20,436 nucleotides of DNA from Baffinella frigidus. Its lineage: Eukaryota > Cryptophyceae > Cryptomonadales > Baffinellaceae. Each line of letters opens with the position of its first letter. The stretch's first letter is position 1. The notes under the pieces were generated by a model that made no database searches, was not told the DNA's origin, and saw only the letters and a list, made by a program, of their open reading frames with translations. This document shows positions 19,801 to 20,436 of this stretch, in pieces. Location of the stretch: positions 18,914 to 39,349 of the forward strand of contig MU647167.1 of assembly GCA_026770585.1 (NCBI GenBank), read 5' to 3'. Position numbers and translations under genes: made by a program.

Positions 19801-20436
19801 CTCGAACATTCTGGCACACACTCGAAAACTCGGGAACATTCTCGAACACTCCAGCTCTGCCCCAGTCTATTTGGGCTCGCCATTTGAGGAGCCCGGGCTT
19901 GTTTTTGATCCAAAGTTGACGGCCTCACTCGGGTTGACCGGCAATCCTCGAGTTAACACGCGCTCAAACACTCTGGAACATTCTCGAAAAATCTCGACAC
20001 ACTAGTCGCGTCCGAAAGTGACGTTTCTCGGGGACGTGAATGCGCTGCGGACACTGCAGGGGGCGTAGATGGCTGTCACGTCCCAGGAAACACACGTCGT
20101 ATCCGAAAATAACGTGTACAACACACACCAGTCGCGTCCGAAAGTGGCGTGAAAGTGGCGACTTTTGCGGACGCGCAGGCGCTGCGAAAACGTAAAATTA
20201 TAACCCCTGATTTTCGATTACAGGCGTTGCGGACGCTGACCCTCGCGGGAGACGCCCGGTCCCTGTGCTGTTGTCGTGTCCGAACGTGACGTCTAAGACA
20301 CACTAGTCGCGTCCAAAAGCGACGTGTACGACACTCATGCGGGTGTGTCTGACACCAGTACGGGTGTGTCTAACACTCGCGTGTTACGCGGACGTGTGTA
20401 GGCGTTGCGGACGCTGACCCTCGCGGGAGACGCCCG
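8030..20436 (+). CDS. GFM2: Mitochondrial elongation factor G2-type GTPase (ribosome recycling), exons 1-11, 3' end beyond window
   Basis: Split gene for a translational GTPase of the EF-G family. The visible joined exons are 8030-8314, 9234-9311 (or 9445-9522), 10808-10909, 12224-12326, 13483-13572, 14810-14871, 15247-15282, 16117-16179, 17042-17113, 19195-19326 and 20402-20436. Exons 1-10 add up to 1023 nt, 341 codons, with consistent intron phases and no stop. G1 [10 protein letters not shown]2 RGITI, G3 DTPGH and G4 NKMD are all present; G5 lies past the window. The stretch after NKMD (GADLSTT... then [23 protein letters not shown]) resembles EF-G2/GFM2 more than EF-G1/GFM1, which from family knowledge suggests mitochondrial ribosome recycling with RRF rather than elongation. 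The product would act in the mitochondrial matrix. Mammalian GFM2 is just under 800 residues, so less than half is here. The family is sure; the EF-G2 subtype is an inference from recalled homologues. Which exon copies are used needs RNA data. Confidence 0.85.
8522..8641. repeat. MITE-like element, CTAGCTCTGCCTG termini, copy 2
   Basis: 120 bp, CTAGCTCTGCCTGGATTTTT / ACTCAGGCAGAGCTAG with inner arms GGCTCGTCCT / AGGACGAGCC, in intron 1 of the EF-G2 gene. Confidence 0.8.
8735..8893 (+). repeat. CCCTAAA telomere-like array
   Basis: About 20 perfect or near-perfect CCCTAAA units, C-rich strand in the sense direction, ending CCCTAAGCGCAG just before the first exon 2 fragment. Confidence 0.9.
8901..8940 (+). 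pseudogene. EF-G2 exon 2, 5' fragment a
   Basis: CGCAG|GCGCATATCGATGCC repeats the acceptor and first 13 or so codons of exon 2, then runs into minisatellite. The P-loop reads GKKT instead of GKTT, so this is a decayed copy. It keeps the acceptor, has lost the donor and lies upstream of the full exon. Confidence 0.8.
8941..9112 (+). repeat. About 20-bp minisatellite (GTGTCTAACACTCRCYCRGG)
   Basis: Units GTGTCTAACACTCACCCGGG and GTGTCTAACACTCGCTCATG between exon 2 copies; a further array at 9317-9432. Each unit contains CTAAC. Confidence 0.88.
9120..9154 (+). pseudogene. EF-G2 exon 2, 5' fragment b
   Basis: TACAG|GCGCACATCGACGCC follows the exon for 35 nt ([12 protein letters not shown]-loop intact) and then diverges. 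The acceptor is kept and the donor lost. The acceptor is preceded by the CACTCACCCC minisatellite, as in copy 2. Confidence 0.8.
9234..9311 (+). CDS. GFM2: EF-G2 exon 2, complete copy 1 (G1/P-loop)
   Basis: Twenty-six codons, CAG|GCGCAC to GGCGAG|GTCTTA, encoding [15 protein letters not shown] and ending TRQFGE. It contains the intact P-loop (GKTT) that binds the GTP phosphates. It differs from the second complete copy (9445-9522) at only two bases, one silent and one Gln/His. Both copies have acceptor and donor, so either could be spliced. Using both would duplicate the P-loop without shifting the frame. Confidence 0.8.
9445..9522 (+). CDS. GFM2: EF-G2 exon 2, complete copy 2 (G1/P-loop)
   Basis: Second full-length copy, GCAG|GCGCAC to GGCGAG|GTCCTA, with the same 26 codons except TRHFGE for TRQFGE. 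A CTAAC sits about 24 nt before its acceptor, within the minisatellite. Its donor abuts an inverted-repeat element that starts two or three bases into the intron. It may be an alternative or mutually exclusive exon, the used exon, or a recent duplicate. Confidence 0.7.
9525..9728. repeat. Inverted-repeat element at the exon 2 donor
   Basis: CTACCACCAGCAACTCGTAG then CAGCTTTTA at left; TAAGCTGCTACTGGTTGCTG then GTGGTA at right. It begins two or three bases after the GT of exon 2 copy 2 and is followed directly by a GTTGAC-type element (9730-9850). Confidence 0.75.
9875..10030. repeat. AT-rich foldback element (family E)
   Basis: CCAATTTCATATGGAAAC and GAAAATTACTACACA at left; TGTGTAGTAAATTTCATTG at right. 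Related to the element at 18859-19005 (CAATTTCATAGGGAAACGG / CCGTTTTCCCATGAAATTG). Confidence 0.65.
10224..10257 (+). pseudogene. EF-G2 exon 3, 5' fragment a
   Basis: CTAG|GTACAAGAGGGGGACACAG... matches about the first 33 nt of exon 3 (to GGACTTCATGG) and then returns to CCCTAAA repeat. Acceptor kept, donor lost. Confidence 0.75.
10342..10374 (+). pseudogene. EF-G2 exon 3, 5' fragment b
   Basis: CCTAG|GTGCACGAAGGAGATACGG encodes [11 protein letters not shown], then ATGAACCC passes into the CCCTAAA array. Acceptor kept, donor lost. Confidence 0.78.
10474..10603 (+). pseudogene. EF-G2 exon 3, broken copy with internal triplication, cut by a foldback element
   Basis: Starts TAG|GTACACGAAGGAGATAC. 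A unit of about 26 nt (GGGGACACAGTAATTGACTT, then TAGAA) occurs three times, with TAG stops. It continues GACCAAGAGCGCGAGCGGG to CATCTCAG, where an element of about 150 bp with 7-bp GGCATCC flanks is inserted. The 3' end of the exon is absent. Confidence 0.75.
10610..10762. mobile_element. MITE with 7-bp target duplication GGCATCC
   Basis: 153 bp, termini TAGCTCTGCCCGAG / CTCGGACAGATCTA, long arms GGGCGCGTAGATATTTCGCC / GGGCGAAATGTCTACGCGCC, poly-C and poly-G next to the loop. Flanked by GGCATCC at 10603-10609 and 10763-10769. It sits in a broken copy of exon 3. A relative is at 17531-17690. Confidence 0.88.
10808..10909 (+). CDS. GFM2: EF-G2 exon 3 (switch I / G2)
   Basis: Thirty-four codons, CCCTAG|GTACAC to ACACAG|GTTTTG, beginning [13 protein letters not shown] and including ERERGITI and [13 protein letters not shown] is the G2 motif whose Thr contacts Mg2+ and the gamma phosphate in EF-G. 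Phase 0 at both ends. It is the only copy with both splice edges: three or more 5' fragments precede it and two or three 3' fragments follow. Confidence 0.88.
10935..11284 (+). repeat. Minisatellite, opposite orientation (GGGTGAGTGTTAGACACAC)
   Basis: Reverse complement of the array at 8941-9112. Arrays at 10935-11012 and 11122-11283 lie downstream of exon 3 and its fragments. Each unit shows GTGAGTGTT or GCGAGTGTT. Confidence 0.88.
11015..11096 (+). pseudogene. EF-G2 exon 3, 3' fragment a
   Basis: From CAATGGACGTCATGGACC to ACACAG|GCTTTG. It retains the 3' 80 nt and the donor position (GC instead of GT) and lacks the exon start. One codon changed Asp to Asn (SLNWHG). The following intron sequence matches that after the full exon, showing that exon end and intron start were duplicated together. 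Confidence 0.82.
11285..11366 (+). pseudogene. EF-G2 exon 3, 3' fragment b (plus donor-only remnants after it)
   Basis: The left junction (CCCAATGGACGTCATGG) is the same as in the fragment at 11015, so the fragment itself was duplicated with its minisatellite. It ends ACACAG|GTTTAC. An Arg became Cys (GAGTGCGAG). A smaller remnant, GACACAG|GTTTTCCCC, lies near 11394-11400, with a further copy of the intron start at about 11432. Confidence 0.82.
11533..11643 (+). repeat. CT/CA microsatellite
   Basis: (TC)n and (CA)n blocks alternating twice, then CCCTCTCCCTCTCACC, in the intron before exon 4. Pyrimidine-rich in the sense direction. Confidence 0.9.
11724..11762 (+). pseudogene. EF-G2 exon 4, 5' fragment a
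   Basis: TTGCAG|ATCAACATCATCGAC to GTGGACTTCACG ([13 protein letters not shown]), then directly into a foldback element (CCTAGCTCTGCC). Acceptor kept, donor lost. Confidence 0.82.
11765..11980 (+). repeat. Two tandem GTTGACATGCTGG elements
   Basis: GGGGCCTAGCTCTGCCTCA starts both units (11765 and 11845). Each contains CTCAAGTTGACATGCTGGGT and ATCCGTCAACTT. The first cuts off an exon 4 fragment. Confidence 0.8.
12005..12084 (+). pseudogene. EF-G2 exon 4, 5' fragment b
   Basis: GGGCAG|ATCAACATTATCGAC runs for 80 nt through [18 protein letters not shown], then passes into GTGAGTGTT minisatellite. One Arg became Gln (VEQSL). Acceptor kept, exon 3' end lost. Confidence 0.82.
12088..12200 (+). 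repeat. Minisatellite between exon 4 copies
   Basis: GGGTGAGTGTTGGACACACC-type units, donor-like orientation, following a 5' fragment of exon 4. Confidence 0.85.
12224..12326 (+). CDS. GFM2: EF-G2 exon 4 (G3, switch II)
   Basis: 103 nt, GAGCAG|ATCAAC to GTCGCTG|GTGCGT, encoding [20 protein letters not shown] then [14 protein letters not shown] plus one base of the next Gly codon. DTPGH is the G3 motif with the catalytic His of translational GTPases. It ends in phase 1, matching exon 5 (GC GTG GAG). Preceded by two 5' fragments and followed by one 3' fragment. Confidence 0.88.
12337..12497 (+). repeat. GA/GT microsatellite
   Basis: (GA)n with (GT)n blocks between the complete exon 4 and its 3' fragment. 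It is the only long purine-rich block on the sense strand of a transcribed gene besides the one at 13620. Confidence 0.9.
12498..12558 (+). pseudogene. EF-G2 exon 4, 3' fragment
   Basis: GAGGTCGAGCGGAGCCTCCG to GTTGCAG|GTGCTC encodes [20 protein letters not shown] with mostly silent differences from the full exon. It emerges from a GA microsatellite and leads into a CT microsatellite. Donor kept, 5' half missing. Confidence 0.82.
12560..12725 (+). repeat. CT microsatellite
   Basis: CTCTCTCTCCCTCTCTC-type tract after the exon 4 3' fragment. Confidence 0.9.
12857..12882 (+). pseudogene. EF-G2 exon 5, 5' fragment a
   Basis: AGAG|GCGTCAAGGCGCAGAGCG then AGACGGTC gives V(K)AQSETV, ending in a reverse-oriented copy of the dispersed GTTGAC element. 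Acceptor kept. Confidence 0.7.
12968..13128. repeat. MITE family C, copy 2
   Basis: 161 bp, GACCACACAGCGGGCTACGA / TCGAAGTCCGCTGTGTGGTC termini, between exon 5 fragments a and b. Confidence 0.8.
13147..13168 (+). pseudogene. EF-G2 exon 5, 5' fragment b
   Basis: CAACAG|GTGGCGGCCCAGAGCG then AGACGG is a short copy of the exon start (V.AQSET), followed by a second copy of the same dispersed element. Acceptor kept. Confidence 0.65.
13273..13312 (+). pseudogene. EF-G2 exon 5, 5' fragment c
   Basis: CAACAG|GCGTGGAAGCGCAGAGCG runs through [13 protein letters not shown] and diverges after GCGAACA. Acceptor kept, NKMD part absent. Confidence 0.8.
13483..13572 (+). CDS. GFM2: EF-G2 exon 5 (G4, NKMD)
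   Basis: 90 nt, GAACAG|GCGTGG to CGCGAAG|GTGCTG, encoding [20 protein letters not shown] then [13 protein letters not shown] is the G4 motif that selects guanine. The phases match both neighbours (G|GC before, G|GA after). Three 5' fragments precede it and three 3' fragments follow, the largest set in the window. Confidence 0.88.
13617..13684 (+). repeat. GAAGAA-rich tract
   Basis: (AAGAAG)n block between exon 5 and its first 3' fragment. Confidence 0.85.
13684..13712 (+). pseudogene. EF-G2 exon 5, 3' fragment a
   Basis: AGTGTTCGTCAACAAGATGG then ACCGCGAAG|GTACTG gives VFVNKMDRE with the donor. It follows a GAAGAA-rich tract and lacks the exon start. Confidence 0.82.
13855..13887 (+). pseudogene. 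EF-G2 exon 5, 3' fragment b
   Basis: CGCGTAGTGTTTGTCAACAA to GCGAAG|GTACTG again carries VFVNKMDRE and the donor, with silent differences. Confidence 0.8.
14046..14067 (+). pseudogene. EF-G2 exon 5, 3' fragment c
   Basis: GTCAACAAGATGGACCGCG then AAG|GTACTG: VNKMDRE and donor. The intron start after it (CTGCCTCCCACGCCC) matches that after fragment a. Confidence 0.8.
14223..14240 (+). pseudogene. EF-G2 exon 6, short 5' fragment
   Basis: AGCCTGAGCACGACGCTC matches the exon start with six bases missing (GAC CTG region), before the CCCTAAA array. Too short to be sure. Confidence 0.5.
14242..14515 (+). repeat. CCCTAAA telomere-like array
   Basis: Long runs of CCCTAAA and CCCTACA, C-rich strand sense, ending CCCTAACCCAG, the acceptor of the near-complete exon 6 copy. 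Confidence 0.9.
14506..14567 (+). pseudogene. EF-G2 exon 6, near-complete upstream copy with altered donor
   Basis: CCCAG|GGGCCGACCTGAGC through CCTCTCGTG, full length, but followed by TAAAAG where the other copy has GTAAAC. The nearest GT (CTCGT|GTAAAA) lies one base inside, so using it would shift the frame. It could be spliced only with that error, so I treat it as a 5'-edge copy that lost its donor. Confidence 0.72.
14810..14871 (+). CDS. GFM2: EF-G2 exon 6
   Basis: 62 nt, AACAG|GAGCCG to CTTGTG|GTAAAC. It completes the Gly split with exon 5 and encodes [20 protein letters not shown], corresponding to the helix after NKMD in GFM2 (GA....I..KL...PL). The donor is made by the first bases of a CCCTAAA/CCCTACA array that starts at the exon edge. 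Confidence 0.82.
14872..15240 (+). repeat. CCCTACA/CCCTAAA array starting at the exon 6 donor
   Basis: GTAAACCCTAAACCCTACAC and about ten CCCTACA units, degrading towards the exon 7 acceptor. The whole intron between exons 6 and 7 (375 nt) is this array. Another block is at 14775-14807. Confidence 0.9.
15247..15282 (+). CDS. GFM2: EF-G2 exon 7 (12-codon micro-exon with GC donor)
   Basis: AATCCAG|ATCCAGTGGCCC to AACTTCCAG|GCTCGC encodes [12 protein letters not shown], matching the LQLPIG segment of GFM2 and joining in phase 0 to both neighbours. At 36 nt it is the smallest exon here. The donor is GC rather than GT, and the downstream 3' fragment carries the same GCTCG, so the GC donor predates the duplication. 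Confidence 0.72.
15283..15776 (+). other. Intron stretch with a duplicated AAATCTGTGGTTATTACTAT
   Basis: A stretch of about 500 nt after exon 7. TCTGTGGTTATTACTATCTA occurs near 15348 and 15580, and GTAACCCTATGGTAGTTCGAAG occurs twice near 15700 and 15733. No convincing coding signal. Confidence 0.6.
15777..15813 (+). pseudogene. EF-G2 exon 7, copy without clear splice sites
   Basis: GTCCAGTGGCCCATCGGTGC through AATTTCCAG, then AGATTG: the whole micro-exon (AYANFQ) is present, but no acceptor AG precedes it directly and no donor follows. It lies downstream of the complete copy and is an imperfect case for the fragment-polarity rule. Confidence 0.65.
15887..15911 (+). pseudogene. EF-G2 exon 7, 3' fragment
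   Basis: CATCGGTGCCTACGCAAATT then TCCAG|GCTCGA retains IGAYANFQ and the GC donor and lacks the exon start. Confidence 0.72.
15920..16112 (+). repeat. CCCAAAA/CCCTAAA array before exon 8
   Basis: CCCCAAACCCCAAAACCCC and related units, ending CCCTAAACAG at the exon 8 acceptor. Confidence 0.88.
16117..16179 (+). CDS. GFM2: EF-G2 exon 8
   Basis: Twenty-one codons, AAACAG|GGGGTG to CGCGAG|GTACTG, encoding [20 protein letters not shown] plus E. It matches the FKGVVDVV..K segment after the IG motif in GFM2. Acceptor preceded by CCTCAACCCTAAACAG from the telomere-like array. Two 3' fragments follow. Confidence 0.85.
16317..16373 (+). pseudogene. EF-G2 exon 8, 3' fragment a
   Basis: CTGGATCTGCTGAAGATGG to GGCCGCGAG|GTACTC encodes [19 protein letters not shown]. 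It begins at the end of a dispersed GTTGAC element, lacks the exon start and acceptor, and keeps the donor. Confidence 0.8.
16383..16480 (+). repeat. CT microsatellite between exon 8 fragments
   Basis: CTCGCTCTCTCTCTCGC-type tract. Further CT blocks at 16655-16690 and 16780-16820 precede the exon 9 fragment. Confidence 0.9.
16479..16486 (+). pseudogene. EF-G2 exon 8, minimal 3' fragment
   Basis: After the CT microsatellite comes CCCGCGAG|GTACTCCCC, repeating the last eight exon bases and intron start seen at 16366-16381. Very short, but the shared exon-intron junction makes a common origin likely. Confidence 0.6.
16826..16866 (+). pseudogene. EF-G2 exon 9, 5' fragment
   Basis: A long CT tract then TTGGCAG|ATAATGCGGCATCC runs 41 nt ([13 protein letters not shown]) and diverges after TGCCTT. 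Acceptor kept with a strong polypyrimidine tract, 3' end lost. A chance GTCACG follows. Confidence 0.8.
17042..17113 (+). CDS. GFM2: EF-G2 exon 9
   Basis: Twenty-four codons, TTGGCAG|ATAATG to CCGAAG|GTGAAT, encoding [20 protein letters not shown] then APPK, in phase with exons 8 and 10. It corresponds to the variable linker between the VVD.V segment and the EAR.ALIE helix in GFM2. The exon is supported by phase, by both splice sites and by a truncated 5' copy at 16826. Confidence 0.75.
17127..17465 (+). repeat. Two direct copies of a MITE-like element after exon 9
   Basis: CATACCAGAATCTGTCCTG ... GGACAGATTCTGTCTTGG (17133-17253) and CATACCACAATCTGTCCAAG ... AGACAGATGCTGAAC (17336-17455), each with GGCGTAAGATAGCAT and ATGCCTAAAATAGCATAT inside. 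Terminal inverted repeats are visible. Confidence 0.75.
17531..17690. repeat. Relative of the 10610 MITE
   Basis: TCGCTCTGTCCGAGTAAAGT / ACTTTACCCGGAGAGATCTA termini, arms GGGCACGTAGATATTTCGCC, poly-C and poly-G next to the loop. AAATAC lies immediately to the left and GAAATAC to the right, consistent with an old 7-bp target duplication. Confidence 0.82.
18028..18213. repeat. Foldback element with TACCACACGAGGCTATCC termini
   Basis: TACCACACGAGGCTATCCAT / ATGGATAGCCTCGTGTGGTA, about 27 bp nearly perfect, with a central palindrome CACGTTTCCGTACGGA / TCCGTACGGAAACGTG. Non-coding. Upstream, 17700-18027 holds no gene that I recognise. Confidence 0.82.
18347..18371 (-). pseudogene. EF-G2 exon 10, 5' fragment in inverted orientation
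   Basis: Read on the minus strand, GAGCAG|GTGGCAGAGGAGGCG then AAGCTGGCC gives VAEEAKLA with its acceptor. The next part of the same exon ([12 protein letters not shown]) lies 45 bp away on the plus strand, so one old copy had its first third inverted. Confidence 0.75.
18417..18467 (+). pseudogene. EF-G2 exon 10, middle part of the inverted copy
   Basis: GCCCGCGAGGCGCTCGTCG onward encodes [17 protein letters not shown], differing from the full exon at several residues (E for D twice, N for K). It lacks both splice edges and is the continuation of the inverted fragment at 18347-18371. It is among the most diverged copies. Confidence 0.75.
18577..18606 (+). pseudogene. EF-G2 exon 10, 5' fragment b
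   Basis: CACGTGCGCAG|GTGGCTGAAGAGGC runs ten codons ([10 protein letters not shown]) and then GTCACCTACC. Acceptor kept, rest lost. Confidence 0.8.
18607..18730 (+). repeat. Tandem CCAAGTATACAACGTATATCA repeats
   Basis: ACCTACCCAGAGTCGTATAT occurs twice and ATCACCAAGTATACAACGTA several times, between exon 10 fragments b and c. The inverse (TTAGTATACGTTGTG) is near 18393. Confidence 0.75.
18747..18775 (+). pseudogene. EF-G2 exon 10, 5' fragment c
   Basis: The same upstream sequence as fragment b (GCGCACGTGCGCAG) precedes GTGGCGGAAGAGACG and AGGAGGCCCTGGTC, a copy with an internal deletion between the VAEE and EALV parts. Acceptor kept, 3' end lost. Confidence 0.72.
18859..19005. repeat. AT-rich foldback element (family E), copy 2
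   Basis: CAATTTCATAGGGAAACGGT / ACCGTTTTCCCATGAAATTG arms, with ATTTACTACACAGAATGAG inside. Confidence 0.78.
19150..19194 (+). repeat. Duplicated acceptor of exon 10
   Basis: GTCCTAATCGCGCGCATAAGCAG and GTCCTAATTGCGCGCATAAGCAG in tandem (22-bp period), each ending in a usable CAG and containing CTAAT, a possible branch point. Confidence 0.8.
19195..19326 (+). CDS. GFM2: EF-G2 exon 10
   Basis: Forty-four codons, AAGCAG|GTGGCT to GCCCAG|GTGCAC, encoding [20 protein letters not shown] then [20 protein letters not shown] and MIAQ. It matches the EARNALIE..AD.DD.....LEE helix region of GFM2. The acceptor itself is tandemly duplicated (AAGCAG also at 19172). At least three 5'-type copies precede it and two 3' fragments follow. 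Confidence 0.87.
19512..19556 (+). pseudogene. EF-G2 exon 10, 3' fragment a
   Basis: CATGACTCCTCGCTTGAGGG to GCCCGG|GTGCAA matches the exon's last third (DSSLEG..ADMIA), with one base deleted. The donor position is kept. It follows a GTTGAC-type element and leads into the TCGAACATTC satellite. Confidence 0.8.
19753..19793 (+). pseudogene. EF-G2 exon 10, 3' fragment b
   Basis: ACTCCTCGCTTGAGGGGGTG to GCCCAG|GTGCAC, identical in structure to fragment a but without the deletion. The preceding element and following satellite are repeated with it. Confidence 0.8.
20179..20187 (+). pseudogene. EF-G2 exon 11, minimal 5' fragment
   Basis: CGCAG|GCGCTGCG then AAAACG: acceptor and first eight or nine bases only. 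A similar trace (GCGCTGCGGACACTG) without an acceptor lies at 20042-20056. Both are short, so confidence is low. Confidence 0.4.
20224..20262 (+). pseudogene. EF-G2 exon 11, 5' copy
   Basis: TTACAG|GCGTTGCGGACGCTG through GACGCCCG, then GTCCCTGTGCTG. The first 12 codons match the window-end copy. The continuation resembles the expected V-P-V-L in another frame, suggesting a one-base loss. If instead this exon ends at CCCG|GTCCCT it might be usable. Confidence 0.6.
20402..20436 (+). CDS. GFM2: EF-G2 exon 11, partial at window end
   Basis: GTGTAG|GCGTTGCGGACGCTG onward encodes [11 protein letters not shown] and is cut by the window edge. It matches the AI.R.TLA......PVLCGSA segment of GFM2 just before the G5 motif. 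Because fragments in this gene repeat, this too could be a 5' fragment with the complete exon outside. Confidence 0.65.

Larger units (their letters stand above)
19333..19990 (+). repeat. TCGAACATTC satellite with GTTGAC-type elements
   Basis: CTCGAACATTCTGGAACATT-type degenerate repeats at 19336-19385, 19563-19650, 19800-19850 and 19965-20000, separated by dispersed elements near 19387-19500, 19655-19750 and 19853-19960, after exon 10 and each 3' fragment. Confidence 0.78.
20003..20335 (+). repeat. GTCGCGTCCGAAAGTGACGT repeat cluster
   Basis: AGTCGCGTCCGAAAGTGACG (20005), GTCGCGTCCGAAAGTGGCG (20129) and GTCGCGTCCAAAAGCGACG (20305), plus weaker copies (GTATCCGAAAATAACGTG, GTCCGAACGTGACG). 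Exon 11 fragments lie among them, and GTGTGTCTAACACTC minisatellite units follow to 20385. Confidence 0.75.

Noticed and set aside
8901-20436. Assembly error creating the exon copies
   Set aside because: Copies differ by substitutions and indels, have separate breakpoints and lie in different repeats, which collapsed or misjoined reads would not produce so consistently. Long reads would still be the definitive test.
8030-20436. The whole EF-G2 locus as a dead pseudogene
   Set aside because: One complete, in-phase copy of every exon from 1 to 10 exists without stops and with all visible G motifs; debris differs by lost edges, frameshifts and altered key residues.
1-20436. tRNA or rRNA genes
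   Set aside because: No tRNA-like cloverleaf with conserved box sequences or rRNA core segments were recognised; the strong hairpins are foldback elements.

Overview
This is a nuclear window from a eukaryote, most likely an intron-rich microalga or related protist. It has split genes with tiny exons, GT-AG or GC-AG introns, long arrays of plant/algal-type telomere-like repeat (CCCTAAA/TTTAGGG), many short foldback (MITE-like) elements and large microsatellites. I see no prokaryotic gene order, rRNA or tRNA. The exact lineage cannot be fixed from the sequence.

Two interrupted genes diverge from about 7.5-8.0 kb. On the + strand, 8030 to the window end, are the mitochondrial presequence and GTPase domain of a mitochondrial elongation factor G of the EF-G2/GFM2 type (ribosome recycling). 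Eleven exons are visible. Exons 1-10 join without a frame break into 341 codons, with G1 (AHIDAGKTT), G2 (RGITI), G3 (DTPGH) and G4 (NKMD). Exon 11 runs off the window. On the - strand, 7514 down to about 2012, is an ALG9-like GT22 mannosyltransferase (ER N-glycan assembly) with four well supported exons and two less certain ones.

The most striking property is that almost every exon of the EF-G2 gene and several of the ALG9-like gene are surrounded by partial copies of themselves, with a consistent polarity. Copies upstream of the complete exon keep the 5' edge and its acceptor AG but lose the 3' part. Copies downstream keep the 3' edge and its donor GT but lose the 5' part. I count about 30 such fragments with about two imperfect cases. 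This is what repeated tandem duplication with one breakpoint inside the exon would leave, and it fills the introns with decoy splice sites. The neighbouring intron sequence is duplicated too: a roughly 20-bp minisatellite, CT/GA tracts and telomere-like arrays, the last mostly with the C-rich strand as the sense strand of whichever gene is transcribed.

Layout: 1-1250 foldback repeats; 1250-4560 ALG9-like 3' part with exon debris, a nested foldback element and TTTAGGG-like arrays; 4560-6930 MITEs, purine tract, ALG9-like exon 3 and fragments; 6930-7514 ALG9-like exons 2 and 1; 7515-8029 shared upstream region; 8030-8314 EF-G2 exon 1; 8315-20436 EF-G2 exons 2-11 within repeat-filled introns.
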